DNA of 64,000 nt from Pseudomonas beijingensis (GTDB taxonomy: Bacteria; Pseudomonadota; Gammaproteobacteria; Pseudomonadales; Pseudomonadaceae), in assembly GCF_030687295.1 (NCBI RefSeq), contig NZ_CP117425.1:2236001-2300000 (forward strand), in the 5' to 3' direction. Of this stretch, positions 48,671 to 64,000 are shown in pieces (the stretch's first letter is position 1; every line of letters begins with the position of its first letter). The translations under genes and the position numbers were made by a program. The notes under the pieces are model-generated. The model was not told where the DNA came from and did no database searches. It saw nothing but the letters and a program-made list of their open reading frames with translations.

Positions 48671-49726
48671 ATGACAGCGACTATCAAGCTCGGCCAGTTG
48701 GCCGAGTTCCTTGGCGCCACCCTGCGTGGCGACCCGGAGAAGGCAATTACTGGGCTAGCCACTTTGCAAGAGGCTGGCCCAGCTCAGTTGAGCTTTCTGG
48801 CAAACCCTCAATACCGCAAGTACCTGGCCGACAGCCGGGCCGCCGCGCTGTTGCTCAAGGCCGCTGATGCCGATGGGTTTGCCGGCGATGCCCTGATCGT
48901 GCCCGATCCGTACCTGGCGTATGCCCGCATTTCCCATCTGTTCGATCCCAAGCCGAAATCGGTCGCTGGTATTCATCCCAGCGCAGTGATCGCGGCGGAT
49001 GCCGTGGTTGACCCTACCGCCAGCATTGGCCCGTTCGTGGTCATCGAAGGCGCGGCCCGAATCGGTGCCGGCGTCACGTTGGGCGCCCATTGCGTCATTG
49101 GCGCGCGCAGCGAGATCGGTGAAGGCGGCTGGTTGGCGCCTCGCGTCACCCTGTATCACGATGTACGCATCGGCAAGCGGGTGGTGATCCAGTCCGGCGC
49201 GGTGCTGGGCGGCGAAGGGTTCGGTTTTGCCAACGAAAAAGGCATCTGGCAGAAAATCGCCCAGATTGGCGGTGTCACCATTGGCGATGACGTGGAGATT
49301 GGCGTCAACACCGCGATCGACCGTGGTGCCCTGGCCGATACGGTCATCGGCAATGGCGTCAAGCTCGACAACCAGATCCAGATCGCCCACAACGTCCAGG
49401 TCGGTGACCACACTGCGATGGCCGCCTGCGTGGGCATCTCCGGCAGCACCAAGATCGGCAAGCACTGCATGCTCGCCGGTGGTGTGGGGCTGGTGGGGCA
49501 TATCGATATCTGTGACAACGTATTCCTGACCGGGATGACCATGGTGACCCACTCGATTACCGAGCCGGGTGCCTATTCTTCCGGCACAGCCATGCAGCCG
49601 GCAGCCGAATGGCGCAAGAGCGCGGCGCGTATCCGCCAGCTCGACGACATCGCGCGGCGCCTCAAGCAAGTGGAAAAGCGTGTAGGGGACGTGACCCCTG
49701 GCGGTAATGCTTCATCAGATGGCTGA
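48671..49726 (+). CDS. lpxD: UDP-3-O-(3-hydroxyacyl)glucosamine N-acyltransferase
   Basis: 351 residues. It adds the N-linked hydroxyacyl chain in lipid A synthesis. The N-terminal uridine-binding domain ([30 protein letters not shown]) precedes a left-handed beta-helix with hexapeptide repeats (about 100-305), including the catalytic-His region [25 protein letters not shown]. It starts 3 bases after the skp stop. Confidence 0.97.
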   Translation: MTATIKLGQLAEFLGATLRGDPEKAITGLATLQEAGPAQLSFLANPQYRKYLADSRAAALLLKAADADGFAGDALIVPDPYLAYARISHLFDPKPKSVAGIHPSAVIAADAVVDPTASIGPFVVIEGAARIGAGVTLGAHCVIGARSEIGEGGWLAPRVTLYHDVRIGKRVVIQSGAVLGGEGFGFANEKGIWQKIAQIGGVTIGDDVEIGVNTAIDRGALADTVIGNGVKLDNQIQIAHNVQVGDHTAMAACVGISGSTKIGKHCMLAGGVGLVGHIDICDNVFLTGMTMVTHSITEPGAYSSGTAMQPAAEWRKSAARIRQLDDIARRLKQVEKRVGDVTPGGNASSDG

Positions 49727-49831
49727 TACCATTTCCATATCAAGTGTGCACAGCCGTTAGGGCATCTTGATTTGCTAGCGGAGTGCGCGTCACTCGTGCG
49801 CTCCCAATCTTTACATAGGCTTCCCCCCGAA

Positions 49832-50272
49832 ATGATGGACATCAACGAGATTCGCGAATACCTGCCTCACCGTTACCCGTTCCTGCTGGTGGATCGGGTG
49901 GTGGACCTGGACGTTGAAGGCAAGCGCATTCGTGCCTATAAGAATGTCAGCATCAATGAGCCGTTCTTCAATGGTCACTTCCCCGCGCATCCAATCATGC
50001 CGGGCGTATTGATCATTGAGGCGATGGCCCAGGCTGCCGGGATCCTTGGTTTCAAAATGCTCGACGTAAAGCCTGCCGACGGCACGCTCTATTACTTCGT
50101 CGGTTCCGACAAACTGCGCTTCCGCCAGCCGGTCACCCCGGGCGACCAGTTGATCCTCGAAGCCAAGTTCATCAGTTGCAAGCGCCAGATCTGGAAGTTC
50201 GAATGCCAGGCTTCGGTCGACGGCAAGCCAGTCTGCTCCGCTGAAATCATCTGTGCGGAACGCAAACTATGA
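49832..50272 (+). CDS. fabZ: 3-hydroxyacyl-ACP dehydratase FabZ
   Basis: 146 residues, hot-dog fold. It dehydrates beta-hydroxyacyl-ACP in fatty-acid elongation and draws on the same pool that LpxA/LpxD use. The active site [19 protein letters not shown] carries His49 and Glu63. Consecutive ATGs at 49832/49835 make the exact start uncertain; there is no clear Shine-Dalgarno. The frame from 49772 is rejected. It overlaps lpxA by 4 bases. Confidence 0.97.
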   Translation: MMDINEIREYLPHRYPFLLVDRVVDLDVEGKRIRAYKNVSINEPFFNGHFPAHPIMPGVLIIEAMAQAAGILGFKMLDVKPADGTLYYFVGSDKLRFRQPVTPGDQLILEAKFISCKRQIWKFECQASVDGKPVCSAEIICAERKL

Positions 50273-51045
50273 GTTTGATTGACCCTCGCGCAATCATCGA
50301 TCCGGCGGCCGTCCTGGCCGCCGATGTCGAGGTCGGCCCGTGGTCGATTGTCGGCGCAGGTGTGGAAATCGGCGAGGGTACGGTGATCGGTCCCCACGTA
50401 ATTCTCAAGGGGCCGACCCGGATTGGGCGGCACAATCGCATCTACCAGTTTTCTTCGGTAGGCGAGGACACGCCCGATCTCAAGTACAAAGGTGAAGAAA
50501 CCCGTCTGGTCATTGGCGATCACAACGTGATCCGCGAAGGCGTGACGATTCACCGTGGCACCGTCCAGGATCGTTCCGAAACGACCCTGGGCGACCACAA
50601 CCTGATCATGGCTTACGCACACATCGGCCATGACAGTGTGATTGGCAACCATTGCATCCTGGTCAACAACACCGCGTTGGCCGGCCATGTGCACGTGGAC
50701 GATTGGGCGATCCTGTCCGGGTTCACCCTGGTGCACCAGTATTGCCATATCGGCGCCCATAGCTTCTCCGGCATGGGCACCGCCATCGGCAAGGACGTCC
50801 CGGCCTATGTCACGGTGTTCGGCAACCCGGCCGAAGCCCGCAGCATGAACTTCGAAGGCATGCGCCGTCGTGGTTTCAGCGAAGAGGCGATTACGGCCCT
50901 GCGTCGCGCCTACAAGGTGGTATACCGCCAGGGCCTGACGGTCGAGCAGGCGCTCGCCGAATTGGCCGAAGCGTCGGCGCAACACCCGGAAGTCGCGATC
51001 TTCCGCGATTCCATCCAGTCTTCGACCCGCGGCATCACTCGCTGA
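50269..51045 (+). CDS. lpxA: UDP-N-acetylglucosamine O-acyltransferase
   Basis: 258 residues. First step of lipid A synthesis. Beta-helix of hexapeptide repeats ([41 protein letters not shown]...) and the catalytic-His region [20 protein letters not shown] (His about 122), then a C-terminal helical part. Translationally coupled to fabZ; lpxB starts 2 bases later. Confidence 0.98.
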   Translation: MSLIDPRAIIDPAAVLAADVEVGPWSIVGAGVEIGEGTVIGPHVILKGPTRIGRHNRIYQFSSVGEDTPDLKYKGEETRLVIGDHNVIREGVTIHRGTVQDRSETTLGDHNLIMAYAHIGHDSVIGNHCILVNNTALAGHVHVDDWAILSGFTLVHQYCHIGAHSFSGMGTAIGKDVPAYVTVFGNPAEARSMNFEGMRRRGFSEEAITALRRAYKVVYRQGLTVEQALAELAEASAQHPEVAIFRDSIQSSTRGITR

Positions 51046-51047
51046 CC

Positions 51048-52178
51048 ATGGCTAACGTGCGCGTTGCACTGGTGGCGGGAGAGGCTTCCGGTGACATTCT
51101 GGGCGCGGGCCTGATGCGAGCGCTCAAGGCGCAGCACCCCGCGGTGGAATTCATCGGGGTCGGTGGGCCGTTGATGCAGGCCGAAGGCCTGACCTCCTAC
51201 TTTCCGATGGAGCGCCTGTCGGTGATGGGCCTGGTGGAGGTGCTCGGTCGCCTGCGCGAGCTGCTGGCCCGGCGCAAGAAGCTGATCCAGACCCTGATCG
51301 AAGAAAAACCGGATGTGTTCATCGGCATCGATGCGCCGGATTTCACCCTCAATATCGAACTCAAGTTGCGTCAGGCCGGGATCAAGACCGTGCACTACGT
51401 CAGCCCGTCGGTCTGGGCCTGGCGGCAGAAGCGGGTGCTGAAGATCCGCGAAGGCTGCGACCTGATGTTGACGCTGCTGCCGTTCGAGGCCAGGTTCTAC
51501 GAAGAGAAGGGCGTGCCGGTGCGGTTTGTCGGGCACACCCTGGCCGATACCATTCCCCTGGAAGCCGACCGCGAGGCGGCTCGCCAGGCGCTGGGCTTGC
51601 CCGATGGGCCGCTGGTGGCCTTGATGCCCGGTAGCCGGGGCGGCGAAGTGAGTCGCCTGGGCGGTCTGTTTTTTGACGCCGCGCAGCGCCTGCGAGCGCT
51701 ACGCCCCGGTGTACGTTTTGTCCTGCCCTGTGCCAGCCCGCAGCGCCGTATCCAGTTGGAAGCCCTGCTGGTTGGTCGCGATTTGCCGGTGACGTTGCTC
51801 GATGGCCGTTCCCATGACGCGTTGGCGGCCTGTGATGCCGTGTTGATTGCTTCCGGCACTGCTACCCTTGAGGCGTTGTTGTACAAACGCCCGATGGTGG
51901 TCGCCTATCGCCTGGCGCCGCTGACGTTCTGGATTCTCAAGCGCATGGTCAAGAGCCCCTACGTGTCCTTGCCGAACCTGCTGGCCCAGCGCCTGTTGGT
52001 CCCAGAGTTGCTGCAGGACGACGCCACCGCCGAGGCGCTGGCCAACACGCTGTCGCCCTTGATCGACGGCGGCGAGGAGCAGACCCGGGGCTTTGACGAA
52101 ATCCACCGTACGCTGCGTCGCGATGCCTCCAACCAGGCGGCTGACGCGGTGCTGACCCTGATTGGCGCAAAACCATGA
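51048..52178 (+). CDS. lpxB: Lipid-A-disaccharide synthase
   Basis: 376 residues, GT19 glycosyltransferase. It joins UDP-diacyl-GlcN and lipid [22 protein letters not shown] at the N-terminus, [35 protein letters not shown] and [13 protein letters not shown] are canonical. Its stop overlaps the rnhB start (ATGA). Confidence 0.98.
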   Translation: MANVRVALVAGEASGDILGAGLMRALKAQHPAVEFIGVGGPLMQAEGLTSYFPMERLSVMGLVEVLGRLRELLARRKKLIQTLIEEKPDVFIGIDAPDFTLNIELKLRQAGIKTVHYVSPSVWAWRQKRVLKIREGCDLMLTLLPFEARFYEEKGVPVRFVGHTLADTIPLEADREAARQALGLPDGPLVALMPGSRGGEVSRLGGLFFDAAQRLRALRPGVRFVLPCASPQRRIQLEALLVGRDLPVTLLDGRSHDALAACDAVLIASGTATLEALLYKRPMVVAYRLAPLTFWILKRMVKSPYVSLPNLLAQRLLVPELLQDDATAEALANTLSPLIDGGEEQTRGFDEIHRTLRRDASNQAADAVLTLIGAKP

Positions 52179-52834
52179 GCAACGTAAAGCTACAGATGGG
52201 CCTGGACTTCAACCTGGTCGCTGAAGTGGAAGACCTGGTGGCCGGTGTCGATGAAGTGGGGCGCGGCCCGTTGTGCGGCGCGGTGGTGACGGCGGCGGTG
52301 ATTCTCGACCCGAACCGGCCGATCCTGGGCCTCAATGATTCGAAGAAGCTCACTGAAGCCCGTCGCGAAAAGCTCTACGACGAAATCTGCGAGAAAGCCC
52401 TGAGCTGGTGCATCGCTCGGGCCGAAGTCGAAGAGATCGATGAACTCAATATCCTGCACGCCACCATGCTCGCCATGCAGCGTGCGGTGCAGGGCCTGCA
52501 CATCACGCCGAAGCTGGCGATGATCGATGGCAATCGCTGCCCGAAACTGTCGATGCGCGCCGAAGCGGTCATCCAGGGCGACGGCAAGGTGCCGGCCATC
52601 GCGGCGGCCTCGATCCTGGCGAAGGTCAGCCGTGACCGGGAAATGAGCGCCTTCGAGTTGATCTACCCGGGCTACGGCATCGGCAGCCACAAGGGCTACC
52701 CGACCCCCGTGCACCTCGAAGCCCTGGCGCGCCTTGGGCCAACGCCGATCCACAGGCGTTCGTTCGCCCCGGTGCGGCTGGCTTATGAAGCGCGTGATGG
52801 CTTGATGGTGAGTAGTCAGATTACGGTTTCTTGA
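52175..52834 (+). CDS. rnhB: Ribonuclease HII
   Basis: 219 residues. It removes RNA from RNA-DNA hybrids and single misincorporated ribonucleotides. The metal site is [15 protein letters not shown] (Asp26, Glu27), with [11 protein letters not shown] and [13 protein letters not shown] further on. An alternative ATG at 52196 would shorten it by 7 residues. A family B repeat follows. Confidence 0.97.
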   Translation: MSNVKLQMGLDFNLVAEVEDLVAGVDEVGRGPLCGAVVTAAVILDPNRPILGLNDSKKLTEARREKLYDEICEKALSWCIARAEVEEIDELNILHATMLAMQRAVQGLHITPKLAMIDGNRCPKLSMRAEAVIQGDGKVPAIAAASILAKVSRDREMSAFELIYPGYGIGSHKGYPTPVHLEALARLGPTPIHRRSFAPVRLAYEARDGLMVSSQITVS

Positions 52835-52845
52835 TGCAGGCTGTT

Positions 52846-52967
52846 TGTGGCGAGGGGATTTATCCCCGCTGGGGCGCGAAGCGGCCCGAAAAGTCTGCCT
52901 GACACAACGAGCTCTTAAGATCCAAGGGCCGCTTCGCAGCCCAGCGGGGATAAATCCCCTCGCCACA
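52846..52967. repeat. Long inverted repeat, family B copy 3
   Basis: Outer arms identical to copies 1 and 2 (TGTGGCGAGGGGATTTATCC...), with inner GGGCCGCTTCGCAGCCC-type hairpins. It starts 12 bases after the rnhB stop and ends about 106 bases before dnaE. Confidence 0.88.
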
Positions 52968-53073
52968 AAAGTAGTGCGTATGTTTGCCTGGCAAGATGCT
53001 CATGGCTGATGTTTTACCCAAGGCCCGGTACAATCCGGGCCTTGTTGTTTTCATGACTTAACGCAGGATCACT

Positions 53074-56596
<3,523 letters not shown>

Positions 56597-56632
56597 CGGC
56601 CAGGGGCCACTGTTGAAACCGGAATACCCCTG

Positions 56633-56690
56633 ATCTCGACCCGAATTTTTAATCTCGACCTGAACGCGCCTCTCCCTTAAGGTAGGCGCG
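56633..56690 (+). promoter_or_regulatory. Direct and inverted repeats upstream of accA
   Basis: ATCTCGACCYGAA occurs twice (56633 and 56652), 19 bases apart. It is followed by an inverted repeat CGCGCCT / AGGCGCG (56665-56671 / 56684-56690) around CCTTAAGG. The hairpin may end dnaE transcripts; the tandem boxes look like a regulator site for accA. No regulator is identified. Confidence 0.4.
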
Positions 56691-56745
56691 AATAGACAAC
56701 CGGCCGGCCCAAGCTCTCTTGGACGTCGACCCAAGACGGACGCCT

Positions 56746-57693
56746 ATGAACCCGAATTTTCTAGATTTCGAACAGCCGATCGCCGACCTGCAAGCCAAGA
56801 TCGAAGAGTTGCGCTTGGTCGGTAATGACAATTCGCTGAATATCGGCGATGAAATCTCTCGTCTGCAGGACAAAAGTCGCACGCTGACCGAAGACATCTT
56901 CGGCAAGCTGACCAGCTGGCAGATCGCCCGCCTGGCGCGGCACCCGCGTCGTCCCTACACCCTGGACTATATCGAGCACATCTTTACCGAATTCGATGAG
57001 CTGCACGGCGACCGTCACTTCTCCGACGACGCCGCGATCGTTGGCGGGGTTGCCCGCCTGGACGAGCAGCCGGTGATGGTGATCGGTCACCAGAAAGGCC
57101 GCGAAGTGCGCGAGAAGGTGCGCCGCAACTTTGGCATGCCGCGTCCGGAAGGCTACCGCAAGGCGTGCCGCCTGATGGAAATGGCCGAGCGCTTCAAGAT
57201 GCCGATCCTGACCTTCATCGACACCCCGGGCGCCTACCCGGGCATCGACGCCGAAGAGCGTAACCAGAGCGAAGCGATTGCCTGGAACCTGCGCGTCATG
57301 GCACGCCTGAAAACCCCGATCATCGCCACCGTGATTGGCGAAGGCGGTTCCGGCGGTGCGTTGGCCATTGGTGTCTGCGACCAGTTGAACATGCTGCAAT
57401 ATTCCACCTATGCGGTGATCTCGCCGGAAGGCTGCGCCTCGATCCTGTGGAAAACCGCCGAGAAGGCCCCGGATGCCGCCGAGGCCATGGGCATTACCGC
57501 CGAGCGTCTCAAAGGCCTGGGCATTGTCGACAAAGTGATCAACGAGCCCGTGGGCGGCGCCCACCGCGACCCGGCTGCCGCGGCGGCACTGATCCGTGCC
57601 GAGCTGAGTTCCCAGCTGTCGATGCTCAAGAAGTTCGACAACGACGCGCTGCTGGCTCGTCGCTATGAGCGGTTGATGAGCTACGGTCTCTGA
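56746..57693 (+). CDS. accA: Acetyl-CoA carboxylase carboxyltransferase subunit alpha
   Basis: 315 residues. With AccD it transfers CO2 from biotin to acetyl-CoA, the committed step of fatty-acid synthesis. [23 protein letters not shown] is the family start (the 56719 start is rejected). [26 protein letters not shown] and [15 protein letters not shown] form the active site. A REPIN follows. Confidence 0.98.
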   Translation: MNPNFLDFEQPIADLQAKIEELRLVGNDNSLNIGDEISRLQDKSRTLTEDIFGKLTSWQIARLARHPRRPYTLDYIEHIFTEFDELHGDRHFSDDAAIVGGVARLDEQPVMVIGHQKGREVREKVRRNFGMPRPEGYRKACRLMEMAERFKMPILTFIDTPGAYPGIDAEERNQSEAIAWNLRVMARLKTPIIATVIGEGGSGGALAIGVCDQLNMLQYSTYAVISPEGCASILWKTAEKAPDAAEAMGITAERLKGLGIVDKVINEPVGGAHRDPAAAAALIRAELSSQLSMLKKFDNDALLARRYERLMSYGL

Positions 57694-57726
57694 TCTGACC
57701 AAGCTTCCAGCAGTTGTGGGGGCCAG

Positions 57727-57816
57727 TGTGGGAGCGGGCTTGCTCGCGAAAGCGGTTTAACATTCAACCCATGTGTTGACTGATTCACCGCCTTCGCGAG
57801 CAAGCCCGCTCCCACA
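57727..57816. repeat. REPIN-like element, family A copy 10
   Basis: TGTGGGAGCGGGCTTGCTCG... and TTCGCGAGCAAGCCCGCTCC-CACA arms with a 42-base centre. It lies between accA and tilS. Confidence 0.9.
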
Positions 57817-57842
57817 TTTGATTTGTGCCAAGGCTGATACCC

Positions 57843-59168
57843 ATGAACACAAGCATCGATCTGCCAACCCGGCTCCTCACACAGTTATCCCCTTGGCGCA
57901 ACGCCGCCACCTGGCGCATCGCCTTCTCCGGCGGCCTCGATTCCACCGTCCTGTTGCACCTGCTCGTGTCCCTCGCAAAAACCCAAACCCTGCCACCGTT
58001 AAGCGCTATCCACGTCCATCATGGCCTGCAGGCTGTGGCCGAGGCATGGCCGGACCATTGCCGCTCGTTCTGCAAGGCCCTTGGGGTGCCGCTTGAAGTG
58101 GTGAGCGTGCAAGTCCAGCCCGGCGCCAGCGTCGAGCGTGCCGCCCGGGAGGCGCGTTATGGCGCCTTCGTGGCGGCCATCCATGACAACGAAGTGCTGC
58201 TCACCGCCCAACATCGTGATGACCAGGCCGAAACCTTGCTGTTTCGCCTGCTGCGGGGGGCAGGGGTAAGGGGGCTGGCAGCGATGCCACGGCAACGGCC
58301 TTTGGGCCGGGGGCATCTGCTGCGGCCCTTGCTCGATGTGTCCCGTGCCGAGCTGGAGGCCTATGCGACACAACAGGGATTGAGCTGGATCGACGACCCG
58401 TCCAACGACGATCACCGATACGCACGCAACTACCTGCGCCAGCGGATTTTTCCGGCGCTGACCGAACACTGGCCGCAAGCCTCGGCGACACTGGCTCGCA
58501 GCGCTGGACACATGGGCGAAGCCCAAGGTTTGCTGGACGATTTGGCGCGGATCGACTTGGCCCAGGCCGCGTCCCCAGGTGCATTCGACTGGCTTGGGCT
58601 GCAATCCCTGGCGCTGGCGCCGTTGCGGGCGTTGTCGCCGGCCCGTCAGCGCAACGCGTTGAGCTACTGGCTGGCACCGATGACCCTGCTGCCCGACAGC
58701 GATCACTGGGCGGGCTGGGACTCGTTGCGCGATGCCGCCGACGATGCCCGGCCAATCTGGCGCCTGGCCGGCGGTGAGCTGCACCGGGCCGCCGGGCGGG
58801 TCTGGTGGTTATCCGACCACTGGCTATGTTCGCCGTCAGGCGCCGTCGACTGGGCGGATCCGGCGCTGGCGCTGCGCTTGCCGGACAATGGTCGGGTGGT
58901 GCTCAACGGCACGCCGCCTGCGGGGCCGCTCAGCGTGCGCTATCGTCAAGGCGGCGAGGTGCTGGCGTTAGCGGGTCGTGGTCATCGTGATCTCAAACGC
59001 TTGCTCAATGAAAAGGCCGTGCCGGCGTTCGTTCGCGGCCGATTGCCGCTGCTCTATCAAGGCGAGCAATTGCTGGCGGTGGCTAACCTGGCCGGGCTCG
59101 ATGCACAGGCTGATGGCAGTTGGCAATTGATCTGGACGCCAGGAAGCCAAGATCTGGGTTTGAGCTGA
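57843..59168 (+). CDS. tilS: tRNA(Ile)-lysidine synthase
   Basis: 441 residues. It converts C34 of tRNA-Ile(CAU) to lysidine, changing codon reading from AUG to AUA. PP-loop SGGLDST (residues 29-35), HHGLQA and TAQHRDDQAETLLFRLLRGAGVRGLAAM are the N-type ATPase motifs. The C-terminal TilS domain includes LNEKAVPAFVRGRLPLLYQGEQLLAV. ATG 57843 is preferred to 57825, which lies closer to the REPIN. Confidence 0.96.
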   Translation: MNTSIDLPTRLLTQLSPWRNAATWRIAFSGGLDSTVLLHLLVSLAKTQTLPPLSAIHVHHGLQAVAEAWPDHCRSFCKALGVPLEVVSVQVQPGASVERAAREARYGAFVAAIHDNEVLLTAQHRDDQAETLLFRLLRGAGVRGLAAMPRQRPLGRGHLLRPLLDVSRAELEAYATQQGLSWIDDPSNDDHRYARNYLRQRIFPALTEHWPQASATLARSAGHMGEAQGLLDDLARIDLAQAASPGAFDWLGLQSLALAPLRALSPARQRNALSYWLAPMTLLPDSDHWAGWDSLRDAADDARPIWRLAGGELHRAAGRVWWLSDHWLCSPSGAVDWADPALALRLPDNGRVVLNGTPPAGPLSVRYRQGGEVLALAGRGHRDLKRLLNEKAVPAFVRGRLPLLYQGEQLLAVANLAGLDAQADGSWQLIWTPGSQDLGLS

Positions 59169-61924
<2,756 letters not shown>

Positions 61925-61942
61925 CGCGGTTTTCTCCGGTAA

Positions 61943-63460
<1,518 letters not shown>

Positions 63461-63496
63461 GCGGTAAATGGTAAAAAGACAGCGGGTTGGGTCGCA

Positions 63497-63518
63497 AAAG
63501 TCGCCATGGTGGCGGTTT
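63497..63518 (+). terminator. Candidate terminator after eno
   Basis: CGCCA / TGGCG stem (63502-63506 / 63510-63514) flanked by AAAA on the left and GTTTT on the right. The stem is short. It lies 40 bases after the eno stop. Confidence 0.5.
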
Positions 63519-63631
63519 TGCCTCTAATCTGATGCCTTATCAAGCACAAGCCTGGGTTCTCCAGGCTTCGTGCTATCAGACGCTTCAAAGTTTGGCATGG
63601 CGGTCTTTTTTCACTGGATACCTGATATTCG

Positions 63632-63910
63632 ATGCGCAGTCCCAATTGGTTGTTTCTTGTCTTGCTCCTGTTGCTGGCCGGCCTGCAGTACCGCCTGTGG
63701 GTGGGTAATGGCAGCCTGGCACAAGTGGCCGACCTGACTCAGCAAATTGCCGACCAACACGCCGAAAACGAGGCGCTGCTGGAGCGTAATCGGGTGATGG
63801 ACGCCGAAGTGACCGAGTTGAAAAAAGGCATGGAGACCGTTGAAGAGCGGGCTCGACATGAACTGGGCATGGTCAAGGAGGGCGAAACCCTCTACCAGTT
63901 GGCCCAATGA
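63632..63910 (+). CDS. ftsB: Cell division protein FtsB
   Basis: 92 residues, bitopic membrane protein. One TM segment (WLFLVLLLLLAGLQYRLWVG, residues 5-24) is followed by a coiled coil (LTQQIADQHAENEALLERNRVMDAEVTELKKG). It links FtsL and FtsQ in the divisome. Its stop overlaps the ispD start (ATGA). Confidence 0.95.
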   Translation: MRSPNWLFLVLLLLLAGLQYRLWVGNGSLAQVADLTQQIADQHAENEALLERNRVMDAEVTELKKGMETVEERARHELGMVKEGETLYQLAQ

Positions 63911-64000
63911 GTATGCGTTTGCCGGCCTTCTGGGCCGTGATTCCTGCCGCGGGCGTTGGCGCCCGGATGGCCGCCGACCGTCCCAAGCAATACCTGCAAC
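63907..64000 (+). CDS. ispD: 2-C-methyl-D-erythritol 4-phosphate cytidylyltransferase, partial
   Basis: Truncated by the window edge after 31 codons. MSMRLPAFWAVIPAAGVGARMAADRPKQYLQ has the nucleotide-binding PAAGxGxRMxxxxPKQY signature of IspD, a MEP-pathway enzyme downstream of Dxr. ATGA overlap with ftsB. Confidence 0.93.
   Translation, partial: MSMRLPAFWAVIPAAGVGARMAADRPKQYLQ

Noticed and set aside
52846..52967. CRISPR array
   Set aside because: Repeated arms are inverted pairs separated by other hairpins, not direct repeats with regular spacers.

Overview
The window looks like chromosomal DNA of a Pseudomonas from the P. fluorescens group. The evidence is gene content and order (ppc/adk/tsaB; a mexJK-like pump next to plsB; dapC-glnD-map-rpsB-tsf-pyrH-frr-uppS-cdsA-dxr-rseP-bamA-skp-lpxD-fabZ-lpxA-lpxB-rnhB-dnaE-accA-tilS-pyrG-kdsA-eno-ftsB-ispD, the order I recall from P. 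aeruginosa PAO1), high G+C, Pseudomonas-type REP/REPIN repeats, a DUF6124 protein, and a perfect HrpL (hrp-box) promoter. No rRNA or tRNA genes and no CRISPR array were seen.

Layout. 1-8.8 kb: an envelope lipoprotein pair (OmpA-like start and DUF4398), ppc, adk, tsaB, a DUF72 protein, a PEP-mutase/isocitrate-lyase-family enzyme and an extensin-like protein. 8.8-15.3 kb: a protein with a 44-residue internal duplication, rsmJ, and a TetR regulator divergent from an RND pump of MexJK type. 15.5-19.8 kb (minus strand): DUF4197, a YbaY-type lipoprotein, a small broken gene and plsB. 20-27.3 kb: a cold-shock gene, rlmA, dapE, tcdA, csdE-csdA, dapD and an ArsC-like gene. 27.4-32.9 kb: an accessory stretch with a type III effector of HopAA1/RopAA type behind an hrp box, a CPA1-type Na+/H+ antiporter, a structured leader plus DUF6124 gene, and a HigBA-like toxin-antitoxin pair. 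32.9-64 kb: dapC, glnD and map (minus strand), then a long plus-strand housekeeping run for translation, UMP and isoprenoid synthesis, phospholipid, lipid A and outer-membrane assembly, DNA replication, fatty acids, CTP, KDO, glycolysis and the start of ftsB-ispD.

How the genes work together. dapC, dapD and dapE all serve the succinylase branch of diaminopimelate/lysine synthesis. csdA and csdE mobilise sulfur, and tcdA acts on the t6A that TsaB helps make. From uppS to kdsA the long run concentrates envelope biogenesis: undecaprenyl-PP, CDP-diacylglycerol, BamA/Skp/RseP, LpxD/FabZ/LpxA/LpxB and KDO8P synthase. It is interleaved with dnaE, accA and pyrG.

The most important caveat is that five genes (a small YbaY-neighbour gene, rlmA, dapE, the antiporter and dnaE) carry six small frame-breaking insertions. 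All are 1 or 2 extra bases in or next to short homopolymers or dinucleotide runs, and two of them hit genes expected to be essential. I read this as assembly or sequencing error rather than decay, so these genes are annotated across the breaks. The most biologically interesting items are the lone HrpL-controlled effector and the heavily structured leader in front of the DUF6124 gene.
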